A stretch of DNA of 64,000 nt from Zygaena filipendulae (GCA_907165275.2 OU015650.1:14104001-14168000), one strand, 5' to 3'. Shown: positions 44,822 through 56,085, counted from the first letter of the stretch. Notes: generated by a model not told the origin, from the letters alone. Numbers and translations: made by a program.

Positions 44822-45034
44822 GAAGCCTCGTAGACAATACTACGGCATTCGTAACCGCGTAGACAGGACTACGGTATCCGTAGCCGCGTAGACTACACTA
44901 CGGCATCCGTAGCCTCGTAGACAGCACTACGGTATCCGTAGCCGCGTTTGCAACACCTACGGCATACGTAGCCTCATAACGAGCACCTAGTATGGCATTC
45001 GTAGCTTCGTAGATAAGAAACTACGGAATCCGTA
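44822..45034. repeat. 29-bp minisatellite with a hairpin in each unit
   Basis: About seven units of consensus CTACGGYATCCGTAGCCGCG then TAGACANNA, first units exactly 29 bp, later ones 29-34 bp. Each unit holds the inverted repeat CTACGG-3 nt-CCGTAG. Confidence 0.85.
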
Positions 45035-45080
45035 CAAGTGCTAGCGTGAGCCTTTTTATCTACTCCTAATTACTTAATTA

Positions 45081-45273
45081 CTAGCTGTTCCCGCAGTTTC
45101 ACCCGCGTTAATTTCGTAGTTCCAGCAGGAATCCTGGAATAAAAAATACCCTATGTCCTTTTTTGTACCCCTGACAACATGTATGCAAAATTTCGTGATG
45201 ATTGGTTGAGCCGTTAAGGGGTGAAAGCGTAACAGACAGACAGACCGAGTTACTTTCGCATTTATAATTGGGA
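45081..45273 (-). mobile_element. Lep1-like Helitron, full length
   Basis: Minus strand TCCCAATTATAAATGCGAAAG start to CGCGGGTGAAACTGCGGGAACAGCTAG. A further minus-strand 3'-end fragment (GTGCCCGGGGTTTCACCAGCG) follows at 45277-45335. Confidence 0.85.
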
Positions 45274-45451
45274 TTACTGTGCCCGGGGTTTCACCAGCGT
45301 AAGTTTTGAAATTCCCGCGAAACTTCTGATTTAGTATGGCTATAACCTTCGCGCAAGTGCAAGCTATAGGTTGACAAAGTTTTAGGCAGTTGAAACGATA
45401 CGGCGCTTAAAATTTAAAAACAAAACATTGATTTTTCTTAATTATTGTTTC

Positions 45452-45600
45452 AAATCAAATCAAATCAAATCAAATATGCTTTATTGCCCCAGAAGAGAAA
45501 ATAAAAACTAAGACAGATAACAAGTAAATACAGAGCAAAAGGCGGCCTTATTGCTAGAGGCAATCTTTCCAAGGCAACCTTAAGGTGATAGAGAGCTGTA
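45452..45600 (-). mobile_element. LINE/SINE 3' tail with (ATTTG)n
   Basis: Minus strand AGATTGCCTCTAGCAATAAGGCCGCC .. CAATAAAGCATATTTGATTTG.., the same end type as 2085-2199. Confidence 0.75.
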
Positions 45601-46367
45601 AATAGAACTAGAAGCGGGTGCTGGGTGCACAACGTAATACCTAGCTATACACTATATAAGGATAATACAACGCTAATACTTAGATAATATCCTAAATATA
45701 ATACAACTTTATACACATGCATATGCCATACGTACATACAAGTAGCAATAGGTGATATAATACACATATAAAAATAAAAATAAAACGATATTTTACACTA
45801 CATACATTAATCATAATTACTGTGAACAGCCACTTAATTATTGTTTAGTATTAAATCGGCATGTTTTTTTATTTTTATGACCATGTACATATATTTTTAA
45901 GATGAAGTTTTGGGATAATAATTTATGACCACAATAATGTACAACCTGATTTTGTACGATTTGATAATATGTACGTACATTTTCATGCTGTCATCCTAAG
46001 TTGTTGATTGACTTTCAAAGTCATTCCTTCGAGATATAATAGTATTATTTTTACTTAACTTTTCTGATATTGAAATTGGAAATTATGCACGCTTTAATTT
46101 AAACAGCTAATAAAAGTTGTTAAAAAAATAATTAGATATTTGAAGAAATTGACAAAATATAATATCGATGTAGGTATCTCAAAGAGACAGACAAGAAGCG
46201 AGTTACTAAAAATGTCTCAAATAATGATGAAAAAATATTAAAATTCACAACAAGAGCTAAATCCTTAACCAGATGGGTTTACGCTAGAATTACCTTGTGA
46301 AGATTATTTCATAGGATACTGACATAATAACAGAAATTAAATAAATATTTAATTATTATTTTTTGTT
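45601..46367. other. Intergenic, nothing recognised
   Basis: AT-rich; no ORF or element boundary. Confidence 0.4.
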
Positions 46368-46490
46368 TAAGTTTACCCCTTTCGGGGAACGCAAAGGAAT
46401 CTATGTCCATACAGGCAGATCAAATGACAATATTTCAGTTTTCTTTCTTCTTCTGAAGTTATTTACATAGAAATGCATTAGTGACGTCCA
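46368..46490 (-). mobile_element. Repeat family A, truncated copy
   Basis: GTTTACCCCTTTCGGGGAACGCAAAGGAA and TTCTTCTGAAGTTATTTACATAGAAATGCATT match one end of the family A copies at 47467, 55712 and 61924. Confidence 0.65.
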
Positions 46491-46659
46491 TTTGTCTCAA
46501 ACTCTCTCTTGGTTGCCACCAACTCAACTCAAATCAACTCTCATTTAAACCACAAATAATCAAAGTTGAAAATTAAACCTTTGCCAAGAACAGAAGACAA
46601 AGTGAATTAAGGAGTACATTAAACTGTTTGACTTATGCATGGACATTTATAGTCAGGTA

Positions 46660-46846
46660 CACTAATAATAATAATAACAATAACGATAACGATAACGACA
46701 ACGCTAACGATTACGATAAAGATAACGATAACGATAACAATAACGATAACGATAACGATAACAATAACACAACGACGAAGACAACGACAACGACAACGAT
46801 AACAATAACGATAACGATAACAATAACAATAATAATAATAATAATC
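46660..46846. repeat. (GATAAC)n-type hexanucleotide microsatellite
   Basis: About 185 bp of AATAAC/GATAAC/GACAAC units, graded to AAT triplets at both ends. It adjoins the 3' side of the SINE at 46847-47087 and so is probably its expanded tail. Overlapping open frames here are repeat translations. Confidence 0.9.
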
Positions 46847-47087
46847 CACTTTACAACACACAGATCTACTTGATCCCACACTAAGCTATAAGCTTGTGTC
46901 GTAGAAACCAAGCAAACGTGGTATATACTACATTTTATTGCATATATTATAATATAGATAAATACACGCCCAGACTGGAAAATGGAACCCTGTGTTCATC
47001 ACACAAAGTCCACCCCCACCGGGAATCGAACCCGGAACCTCTAGATTAGCGGGCAGGCATGGTAACCATTGCGTCAATCGGGTCGTC
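46847..47087 (-). mobile_element. tRNA-derived SINE
   Basis: On the minus strand the head reads CGACCCGATTGACGCAATGG .. CTAGAGGTTCCGGGTTCGATTCCCGG. The B box GGTTCGATTCC is intact and an A-box-like segment precedes it. A unique body (TGATGAACACAGGGTTCCAT .. AAACCAAGCAAACG region) ends in (ATT)n. No functional tRNA fold is claimed. Confidence 0.8.
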
Positions 47088-47466
47088 AGACGCTCCATTT
47101 ACATTTTATTTGTCTCGCTAAAATTGCCAACCTGAGTAACTGTGGAGTGACTTAGAATCCATTTTGGCATATAAAATATCTGTTACAGACAGAAAAAATC
47201 AAATCACATTAGTATGACAAAAGATATAGATTTACTGTTAATGAAATCGAAAACTCGTTTTCGAGTGTAAACGTGCTTCTCGGTCCTGTGCGTGCTTGTC
47301 CATTTAAAGCAATGAGTTTGTACATGAATTATTTTGATTTCGCAATGCGGTACCCAATACACGAGTCTACTGTTCCATGCTCAAATCGTCAATTTAAATC
47401 TGGTTACACTGACATTGCAAAAACTCTCTTGTCTCCTTAACAGTTAATAGTTATCTGTGGTTACGG

Positions 47467-47833
47467 ACTTTTGGCGGGATTTTTAGCAGAGTGGTCGTCA
47501 GTTTTATTTCTTTGTTTTGCAAATTAGTTTATAGTGATTAATATTGTGTGAATATGGTGGATTTTGCATAATAGTGATCCATTAGTGATGAACAGTGTGC
47601 ATAAACAGTGAAATAAGATGAAATAGGGCGTTCGCCGGGAGATTTTCGTTTTACTATACAAATTCCCACAGAGCGTCCTATTAAGGTTCAACTGTGAGGA
47701 TTTGCTGCCAAAAGTTCCGGTAAAGCATCGAAATGCATCTCACCAATACATTTCGATGCATGAAGAAATATACCACTGAATTGGCTATATGGACTAAGTT
47801 TCCTTCTGCCTTCTCCGAAAGGGATAAACTTCA
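47467..47833 (+). mobile_element. Repeat family A, copy 2
   Basis: ACTTTTGGCGGGATTTTTAGCAGAGTGG .. AGGATTTGCTGCCAAAAGTTCCGG .. GGGATAAACTTCACC, with hairpin CATCGAAATGCAT..ACATTTCGATG. Other copies at 55712 and 61924 are inverted. Confidence 0.8.
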
Positions 47834-47937
47834 CCAAAAAAAATCTGTGGTTACAAACAGACATAAGACATAAGTCTAGTTAATTTGTGGTTTTACAAAA
47901 CTTACAAAATATGGCGAAAACGAGTCCCTGTATTGTA

Positions 47938-48030
47938 CAGCACCGGAAAAGGCGACACCGGAATGCACGACACGAGATTGTACGACACCGGAATGTACAG
48001 CACCGGAATTGGCGACACCGGATTTCATGG
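47938..48030 (+). repeat. Short tandem array of CACCGGAATG-type units
   Basis: GTACAGCACCGGAAAAGGCGACACCGGAATGCACGACACG.. : repeated words GACACCGGAAT and GTACAGCACCGGAAT. In one frame it reads YDTGMYSTGIGDTG-like repeats. An inverted array lies at 48916-49020. Confidence 0.75.
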
Positions 48031-48915
48031 CCTAGCCGACTTCGTGCTCCGTTTAGTAGTATTCAATACAATGCAGGTAGTAGGTAGTTAGTAGTTACTG
48101 TCTCAAAATCTGATGGAAATTCAAATAACAAGTGTAATATTTAGTAACGTAATTATTATTTTTCACTTTAATGAATTGTTACAACTTGTTATATTCTTTT
48201 TTTTTGCATAATATATCGAAACTTCGTGGTCACACCTAAGAATTAATCAAATAAATGTCACTTTATTTTGTCTTTAGCGCATCGCCGGCCGCTACCGCGG
48301 CACGCTCGCTACGCTCGCTCGGCTCGCGAGACCTGGTTATCAGTAAGTACCTAACCTAATAAAGAATGTCGGGTATACTACTTTGAAATCTGTTCATGAT
48401 GTGGCCCCGATAGTAATGTTCTCATTACTTTTTACTTATTTCAATAAATAGCTTATAGTGACGTCATCGCCACACTAGTACCTACTATAGGATAGGTGTA
48501 GGAAAGGTGACGTAAATCAGGCGAAGCTAACCGCTCGCCAGTCGCTTCCCGTTCGCCAGTTAATACAGTTTTGGTTCCTTTCTTTTCGTAACTTTTATAA
48601 TCTGTACAATCTGTATAGGGCACATAGCTCGTGGAAATAATAATTATAAGGTGTAAACTAAGGGACCAGATTTAGTGTATTGTACTCTAAGTCTATACAG
48701 TAAAATATATAGAGTGGTCCGTTGTTTGATTATCCTGCCTATAGACTGTAACATAATAAAGTAATGGGCATAAACACTAACATAAAACCTAATTATCATC
48801 ACCAAAAAATCTAACATAAAATATATGTGCCGTATTTGACAATAACTTGATCCAGTATTTAGGTAAGTAACATAAACGAGCACAAAGAAAGGAGGCGTGA
48901 TTTCATCGACCAATA
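48031..48915. other. Gene-free stretch upstream of MED27
   Basis: Contains a small CpG-rich patch at 48280-48330 (GGCCGCTACCGCGGCACG) and AT-rich DNA. No gene recognised. Part may be MED27 promoter DNA. Confidence 0.4.
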
Positions 48916-49020
48916 GGAGCGGTGTCACCAATTCCGGTGCTGTACATTCCGGTGTCGTACAATCCAGTGTCGCGCATTCCAGTGCTGTACATTCCAGTGT
49001 CGTACATTATCGTGTTGTGA
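48916..49020 (-). repeat. Inverted array of CACCGGAATG-type units
   Basis: Plus strand GGTGTCACCAATTCCGGTGCTGTACATTCC.. is the complement of the 47938 array. It ends about 185 bp before the MED27 start codon. Confidence 0.75.
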
Positions 49021-49205
49021 ATTCCTGGTTCCCAAGTAGGAGTAGGAGATTCAAAAGAATTACCTAATTGTGACTCAGTTTGAAATATAAAGTTACTTAT
49101 GTGATAAATTACATGCAAAATCTAACGACTGAGCAGTGTCAACTTAGAGTGAAGAGTCTGACACTGCTGTGTCGACCTTGTCACAGTGGCACATCATAGT
49201 ATAGA

Positions 49206-50102
49206 ATGAATCAAACGAATGTCGATCAAATGAATTCCGCACTCACCTCCCTGAGGACGTTGAGGTCCAGCGTTTGCCTTGTGTTCGAGTCGCTGTCGAA
49301 TGGCGTCCGGCCTGAGTACGGGGAAGAAGCCAAGGAGAAGTTCCTGCTAGAGCTGCAGGAACTACTCAATAACCTTAATATTAATCTGCGCGATCTAGAG
49401 CAAACAGTGAACAGCCTGCCGATACCCACCGCGCCGTTCAACCTCGGCAACACCACTTTCCTGTGCCAGGAAACCACGCAGGAAAGACAAGCTCTCTACA
49501 CACAACTCGTCAACAGCTACAAGTGGACAGACAAAATCCACGAGTACAGCTCCTTCGCCCATTCTCTATTGAGTCAAAACTCATTGAAACGCTCCTACAT
49601 TAATTCGGGAAGCACCAAACGGCGCGGTAAACTGCAGAGTAACCACAACGTAGCACCTGTCCAAGTGGATAATGTCATCAATAACATAGACAGGTCTTAC
49701 AACGATATGAAAATTACTATATCAAGACCGTTCGCTAGTAATGCAGTGGTGCAGATAAATTTGAGTCAAGTATTGAAAGCTGTTGTGGCTTTCAAAGGAC
49801 TGCTCATGGAATGGGTCATGGTGAAAGGTTATACGGAAACGTTGGATCTATGGACAGAGTCTAGACATCGTTCATTCAGGAAAGTCACTGAGAATGCTCA
49901 CGCTGCAATGTTGCACTTCTATTCACCAACATTGCCAGATTTGGCTGTGCGTTCATTCATGACTTGGCTTCACAGCTATGTTAACTTATTCAGTGAGCCA
50001 TGCAAGCGGTGCGGCTGCCACCTCCACTACACGTCACTGCTGCCACCCGCATGGCGCGACTTCCGCACTTTGGAACCATTCCACGATGAGTGCAAACAAT
50101 AG
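49206..50102 (+). CDS. MED27: Mediator complex subunit 27
   Basis: Single-exon gene of 298 aa, complete from ATG to TAG. The N-terminal half is helical and Leu-rich (LRTLRSSVCLVFESLSNGVR, LLELQELLNNLNINLRDLEQ), as in Mediator tail/upper-tail subunits. The C-terminus carries the family signature C266-x2-C269 .. LPPAWRDFRTLEPFHDEC, with Cys/His residues able to bind a metal. Length agrees with animal MED27 (about 300 aa). It links activators to RNA polymerase II as part of Mediator in the nucleus. An AATAAA signal is at 50358. It converges with RCC1L. Identity is by recognised family motifs, not a search. Confidence 0.93.
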   Translation: MNQTNVDQMNSALTSLRTLRSSVCLVFESLSNGVRPEYGEEAKEKFLLELQELLNNLNINLRDLEQTVNSLPIPTAPFNLGNTTFLCQETTQERQALYTQLVNSYKWTDKIHEYSSFAHSLLSQNSLKRSYINSGSTKRRGKLQSNHNVAPVQVDNVINNIDRSYNDMKITISRPFASNAVVQINLSQVLKAVVAFKGLLMEWVMVKGYTETLDLWTESRHRSFRKVTENAHAAMLHFYSPTLPDLAVRSFMTWLHSYVNLFSEPCKRCGCHLHYTSLLPPAWRDFRTLEPFHDECKQ

Positions 50103-50357
50103 TTAATGTGGTATTGAATGAGAAAACATGTGAATGTTATAGCAGGTACATGGTTTCTCTTTCAATAATTAGCATTGATTAATAAACATTGAACTGATAA
50201 AGTATCTAATTAAGAAATAAATATAAGACTAATATAAAATATTGTCTAAGTTAGTCTATTTATTGTTAAGTTAGGATCTGATTTGTAAATACATGTTTAT
50301 CAGGTAGGCACATTCATTTAGATATTAATTACTTAAGTTAAAAATGTGAAGCGATAA

Positions 50358-50363
50358 AATAAA
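50358..50363 (+). terminator. MED27 poly(A) signal AATAAA
   Basis: Lies 256 bp after the stop. An earlier candidate AATAAA is near 50216. The opposite-strand RCC1L signal begins 28 bp further on. Confidence 0.55.
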
Positions 50364-50390
50364 CTAATTGATGTTTTTGTAAAATTTTTG

Positions 50391-50396
50391 TTTATT
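50391..50396 (-). terminator. RCC1L poly(A) signal AATAAA
   Basis: TTTATT on the plus strand, 72 bp beyond the RCC1L stop codon. The 3' ends of the two convergent genes therefore meet or overlap. Confidence 0.55.
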
Positions 50397-50467
50397 TTAT
50401 AATTCTTAAAATTATGTTTCTAGATTCTTTATAAAATATTTAATATGCCTATTAAATTGTAACTAAA

Positions 50468-53400
50468 TTATACAAAGGGTTTGCATATTGTTGTGGTGTG
50501 ATCTACGCTGCATGCTACTTTCAGTACATGCGCACCAACTGCTACTTTGAATGGGAAAGGTTGATCCTTTGAATGCCCCAAGCCGAGACAACCGTGCCGA
50601 TTCCTGCCCCACGTGTATAGATCGCCAGTGTTTGTTATAGCAGCCAAGTGCCCAATGCCACAAGCTACTTTTACTACTCTGGACTCCGGGTTGAATTCGT
50701 TGCGTCCGAGCAGGGCCGGCGGGATCAACTTGGGTTTGTCAGTGTGCTGGACCATGGGTCCGAGACCTAATAAGCCGTAACCCCATACGAATACATCGCC
50801 GTCTTCTGCGAAAATAAAATATGTTTTCTGTTAGGAACACTAAGTACCTGTTTTATTTTTAGTTTAATAATTTTTTGCGTCAGAACTTTCTCCGGCAAGT
50901 CATAAAAATCATATTATTATATAAAACGATTTGAATTCGTAGAGCGCGCTTAGCCTTAATGCCAAAAGAAAAAGCTTATTTCGCTGATTTCGCTCAGCCG
51001 ACATCAGCCCCCTTAGTCAAGTTGTCTATAATTGTTATCGCTAAAGAAAACTAAGGACAATGTTCGAGCAATAAAGTACTCCAGTGGCGACCACGAACCG
51101 GAAAACGCGTCGTGGGTAGGCCCGCTAAAAGGTGAACCGACGACTTCGTGAAGGTCGCGGGACGCCATTGGAGACGCGAAGCGCAGAACCGGTCGTTGTG
51201 GAGATACTCGAGGGAGGCTTATGTCCAGAAGTGGACAAATTCCGACTGATATGGTGATGACACGACATACATATTACGATACGATACATCGTTAAGTTAA
51301 CTTAGGGGGCAGAGCCGGCGGGTTTGATATACAGAGTGCTTCAGTTTAGATCACCATTAGCGATGAGACAGAAGGAGCCTCCAGCGGCGACGTCGACGAG
51401 CCTGCCGAGGCCACGCGTGAGGGCGCGCAGCGAGTAGGGCGTGCACACCTGCTGCGCGCGCTCCGCCATCGGCACCTGCCCGTACTCCGAGTTGCCCCAG
51501 CCGAACAGCTCCCCATCAGCTGACGACACGAACTGAACTCAGTCGAAAACCGCACAATCTATACTTTTCCTTACTACTCATTAAGAATGCGAATGTGGGT
51601 TTATTTGTTTGTTTGTTACGACATACCATAAGCAGGTAGGTAGGTACCAACCGATCGTCATGAAATTTTGTAGACATCAGGGGAACAGAAGAGTGAAAAA
51701 CATAGAGTACACTTTTTATTCGGGAATTCCCGCGGACTAGTAAAATCCTAGAACAATTAGAAAATTTTGCTTGGAAATTTCTTTTAAAAAAAACCATCCA
51801 TTTCACGTTCTCTTCATTCACTGAATGTAATAATTCTCTCGGGAACTGTAGATACATTAAGTGTCTAATGTTTAGTCATTGAGTGACATGCAAAATATAT
51901 TAAATTCAATCAATTCATCACAATAATTAAATGTCAAAACGAATGTAATTTCAAAATGTTAATGTCAATGAAGAAATTAATAAACACAAATTAATAGTCA
52001 ACTTTTCTGTCCAGGAAGTCTTGCACACTATATTTAATACGCAGCAGCAGTTCAGTTAATAGCAGTCGTTAATGCTATAATTTCTTTTGGTATATTGTTA
52101 TAAATTTTTATACACACAGCATAACAGTTTTTATTGTACAGTATAGTCTTTATTGTATTTCGATCCGGTACTAGTCGGTTGCAGTGCATAGTCAGTAGCA
52201 CAAAAATTTCCTCACGAAAATTGAACTCTCAGAAGGATCTGAGGATTTTCCGTTTATTAGTAGGTAGTTGGTACCAAGTTTTTTTAAAACAGTTTTATGT
52301 CAAAGATTTGATATGAATTTGCTTTTATTTATTCTATAAAATGTACGACAGTCGGTTTCGATGCCAATTTTTCGCAATGACATTTTTATAGAACTGCAAA
52401 TCTGGGTAACAATGTAAGAAAAGAACTAAGAGTAAAATGCAAAAAAAATCAAAATTCAAAAGCTATTTATTACATTAGGATTGGTTGTTACAATCACTTA
52501 TAATCGTCAGCAGGTTCTTAGAACTATAAATTACCGTCAGTTCGGAACACGTCCTCTGCTGAGAAGAACTGACAAGAAACTCAGCAGGGCTGTCTTAAGA
52601 GAACAAAAAATAGTAATTGGATAGAGCAATTCATTCCCAAACGTCTGTATCATTTAAATAGTCTAGTACTTAGTATATTTAAATCTAATATATATAAATC
52701 ACGTGTCACGTTGTTTGTCCGCGATAGACTCCGAAACTACTGAACGGATTTTGATAAAATTTTGCAACCATTTATAATATGGCCCAACTTAAAAGATAGG
52801 ATAGTTTTTATCCCGGAATTCCCTCGGGAACTGAAGGACATAGAGTAATTTTTTTACTCCGAAATTACCGCGGATGAAATCGCGGGGGACAGCTAGTACT
52901 ATTATAATTTAGATAGTAGTATATATCAATGTCGGTAATTCCTTATTGTATCGCGATTAGGGATGAATAATACTGAGTATTGTTAAAACACGTATGTAGG
53001 TACCGTTCAACGCCAGCACGCAGTCGACCGTGGAGGCGACCTTGACGATCCTCTCGGAGGCGACGTCGCCGGCGACGGGCGCGGGCCGGGCCGCGCTGTC
53101 GAACGTGCCGCGCCCGGTCTGGCCGTCGGCGCCCCACCCGCACGCGTACACCTTCCCGGACTCCGTTATGAACAGACTGAAACATATTTTGCATTTAAGC
53201 ACACAACACACTTCTTTTTATTTTTTATGGACATTGTATGCATTCAGCCAGTTTCAAATAAAACAAATAATGCATTTCTAATAAAGCATTGTTTTAAGTA
53301 TATAAAACCATTGAACCAAAACTCCAATTTTAATTACTTGATCACGTGACATGACCAATGAAGACACTATTAGTTTATCTATAGCATTAACGATCATAGA

Positions 53401-55540
53401 TAGCTCAACTTAAAGAAAATGAAGCAAAGTTCGTTTTCGATTTTTAACAGTTTTCAATTTATTTATTTCACTTCCAATTAATAACATGATTTCACTTCAA
53501 TATAACACTATTAAACAAAATATAACCAAAAATGGATGATAAAATTTCAAAGGAACACAAGATCTTGATTAATATGTCCACAAACCCTTCTATTTTTTTA
53601 ATCTCACTTCGCCTTAAATACCTACTTACGTATGATCCTGTCCACAGCAAACATCGACGATCTGCTCCTGGCCCAACGTCTTAATGTTATGTGTCACCAT
53701 ACTGCCTCTGTACTCTTCTTTTGGATTTATTTTCCTGCCGCACTGTCCGTAAGCGTTGTTGCCCAGTGTGTACACACCTTCACTGCTGGTTAATATGGCG
53801 GTGTGCGCGCGTCCTGCATCTAGTGCTGTGATCTGAAAGACAATCCTTACTATTTTAGATGTGGATGTGAGATTTTTTGGTTGGTTTTTACGCTTTCATC
53901 CCTTGACAGCTAAACCAACCACCTTGAATTTTGTAGACACATTTTTAAGGGTAGGTAGGTACAGAAAAAGGGTACTTTTATCATGGTTTTTTTTATGAAT
54001 TACCTATTTATAACAGTGTACACTTTCAACCCTGTAAATATTTGCAGCTAATTTTACCATACCTTATATTATATAAACTTTGTATGTTTTTCAAACATCA
54101 CACAAAATTTACTATTGATTGTTCACAGAAAGAGAAGATAATCTTATACTATAATAAGAGTAGAATCCGCGATTCTGTACATTGAATATTTTTCCTAAAA
54201 TTGAGAGGGGTGATAAAAAAAGAGTAACCAAGCCAAAAAAAAGCTTTTAAAATTCTTTTCTGTCTGTCTGTTTGCGATAATCTCCGCATCTACTGAACCG
54301 ATTGTCATGCTGTTTTCACAGGTAGATTAGGCTTAGCCTGGAGCTACATATAGGCTTTGTTTTGTTAAAATCGGATGTCGGGAAAAAAGTTGTTGTATAA
54401 AAACCTTTCATGCGGGTGAGACTGCAGGGCACAACTAGTTATAACAATATTAAGCTAGGACCGTAAAGTGGGCAGTCAGTTTGTACCTTTGTCTCCAAAG
54501 ATTTGTATGGTATATAAATAGGAGCAGGACTCAAAAGTAATTCTAGCGGGTGGCCAATGCGGGGTGCATGATAGCCAACTTGGGAGTCAGTGTTGATGCC
54601 AAACCCAAACACCTTGTGCTGCTCGTTTGTCTTGATTGAAGCCACAGTGAAACCATAACCACAGGCTATATCTGTCACCTGTATAGCGATATAAAACTAT
54701 AAGTACATCACCAAACATTATGGCATTACAGTAGGTATTATCTTCTTAAAATAAATAATATAAATCTTAGGATGAATTGCAACAAAAATATAATCTTCCA
54801 ATTAGGTTAGTTGATTGTGTATATGTGATATAAAATACTTTATGCCTACATAACATAGTAGCTGTGCATATAATTACTAAAAAGTTTAAAGTTAAACTTA
54901 CATCGAACCTCTCAGCAAATCTTGACCTCATGGGGTGCCAAGCCAATTTGAAGTCATTCTTGTATGATTTTCTACTCTTGCCTCTAGGCAAATGCACTCC
55001 CAGAGCACCCGTATCCGCCAAGCCCCAGACATAGACACGCCTATCTGAGCTCTTGCTAATTGGATACTGAAAAACTAGACAACCAAAAAATTTAGCAACA
55101 TAATTCATTTATAAAATAAAACCTTATTTAAGGTTCAACCCTAATGAAATACAGATATCGGATATCTATAGCAAATAAAAAATAATATACACAATGTCAG
55201 GTTCACGCCTATTTATCGTAGGGCTAGGCAAAGACCTGTGGCAAAGACTCTTCACTTCAAGTGAATCACTTGTTATGTATATCATTCATTCGTCTATAAG
55301 CTTTCACTATTTCTTTTTATGTCTTTACATACATATCAGTATTTATTATAACGGAACTCTCAACTCTCATACTAGAGGTCTTGGTGAAGTACCATGAAAG
55401 CCAAAGGACCATCAAACAATAACATTACTTGGTAGTTGTTCTTCTTCGTTGGGGACCGGTATTTTCTTCTTTGTGGTGGCGTACGTGCGCACTCTAAACG
55501 AATTAGAACTTTTATACCACAACTTTCTCATGACATTCAT
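50468..55540 (-). CDS. RCC1L: RCC1-like protein RCC1L (WBSCR16 family), seven exons
   Basis: Exons on the minus strand: 55429-55540, 54902-55074, 54487-54678, 53630-53832, 53004-53176, 51355-51519, 50468-50805. All junctions are GT-AG and phases agree (1,0,0,2,1,1), giving 452 codons including the stop (451 aa). The N-terminus MNVMRKLWYKSSNSFRVRTY is basic with few acids, fitting a mitochondrial presequence. RCC1 blades follow: VYVWGLADTGALG, VFGFGINTDSQVG, LGNNAYGQCG, ACGWGADGQTG, LFGWGNSEYGQ, VFVWGYGLLGLG, LYTWGRNRHGCLG. Order and wording match vertebrate RCC1L (464 aa in human), a mitochondrial seven-bladed propeller tied to mitoribosome assembly and mitochondrial fusion. Helitrons occupy introns. 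The start and the acceptor of exon 6 were chosen by fit to the family. Confidence 0.92.
51567..51737 (+). mobile_element. Degenerate Lep1-like Helitron in RCC1L intron 6
   Basis: TCCTTACTACTCATTAAGAATGCG start, CGATCGTCATGAAATTTTGTAGAC, GGGAATTCCCGCGGAC. The 3' hairpin is lost. Confidence 0.65.
52684..52896 (+). mobile_element. Lep1-like Helitron in RCC1L intron 5
   Basis: Same subfamily as 15720 (TCTAATATATATAAATCACG start) with an intact 3' end GCGGATGAAATCGCGGGGGACAGCTAG|T. It is antisense to RCC1L. Confidence 0.87.
53846..53985 (+). mobile_element. Degenerate Helitron in RCC1L intron 3
   Basis: TCCTTACTATTTTAGATGTGGATG start and CGCTTTCATCCCTTGACAGC. The 3' half has decayed. Confidence 0.5.
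54163..54438 (+). mobile_element. Helitron-like element, different subfamily, in RCC1L intron 3
   Basis: AGAATCCGCGATTCTGTACATTGAA .. ATCTACTGAACCGATTGTCATGC .. CATGCGGGTGAGACTGCAGGGCACAACTAG|T. The first part recurs at 63580-63605. Confidence 0.6.
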
Positions 55541-55711
55541 TTCGAGGCGCCTAAATCAGCATAATAAATAATGACATATTTTTAAGATTTTTTCTATTGT
55601 TTTATTTACTTTTTTAATTTTAGGTTATCACCACAAATTAACTAGACTTATCTCTAATCTCTATTCCACAAACTACTTAGTCCTCTATTCTCTAAAGATC
55701 ACATTTTTTTT

Positions 55712-56085
55712 TTGTGAAGTTTACCCCTCTCGGGATGCAGAAGGAAACTTAGTCCATATAGCCAATTCATTAGTATTTTTCTTCTTCTGAAGTATTTAAG
55801 TACATCGAAATTCAATGGAGATGCATTTCGATGTTTTACCGGAACTTTTGGCAGCAAATCTTCACAGTTGAACCTTAATAGGACGCTCTGTGGGAAGTTG
55901 TATAGTAAAACGAAAACCTCCCGATGATTTTCATCTTATTTCACTGTTTCCGCATACTGTTTGTTCATCACTAATGGATCACTATTATGCAAAATCCACC
56001 ATATTCACACAATCCACATTATTAATCACGATAAACTAATTTGCAAAACAAAGAAATAAAACTGACGTCCACTCTGCTACTCAGA
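55712..56085 (-). mobile_element. Repeat family A, copy 3
   Basis: GTGAAGTTTACCCCTCTCGGG .. GGAACTTTTGGCAGCAAATCTTCACAG .. CGTCCACTCTGCTA. Near full length, upstream of RCC1L. Confidence 0.8.

Noticed and set aside
44822..45034. CRISPR-like array of palindromic repeats
   Set aside because: The repeats are contiguous 29-bp units without unique spacers, in an animal genome with no cas genes. It is a minisatellite.
46619..46911. Open frames of 66-86 codons on both strands
   Set aside because: They are translations of the hexanucleotide microsatellite.
46990..47087. A tRNA gene on the minus strand
   Set aside because: The B box is good but the acceptor and anticodon stems do not pair and a non-tRNA body with simple-repeat tail follows. 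It is a SINE head.
47885..48091. 68-codon frame with DTGMYSTG repeats
   Set aside because: It follows a tandem repeat, lacks any conserved domain, and its mirror image lies on the other strand at 48903-49118. It is recorded as a repeat instead.
51516..51530. GTG-started frame and two other possible acceptors for RCC1L exon 6
   Set aside because: Acceptors giving TTCAGTTC.. or TTC.. starts add residues or break phase. The GTCAG|CTGATGG acceptor restores ..LALN-ADGELFGWGNSEY.. in line with the family.
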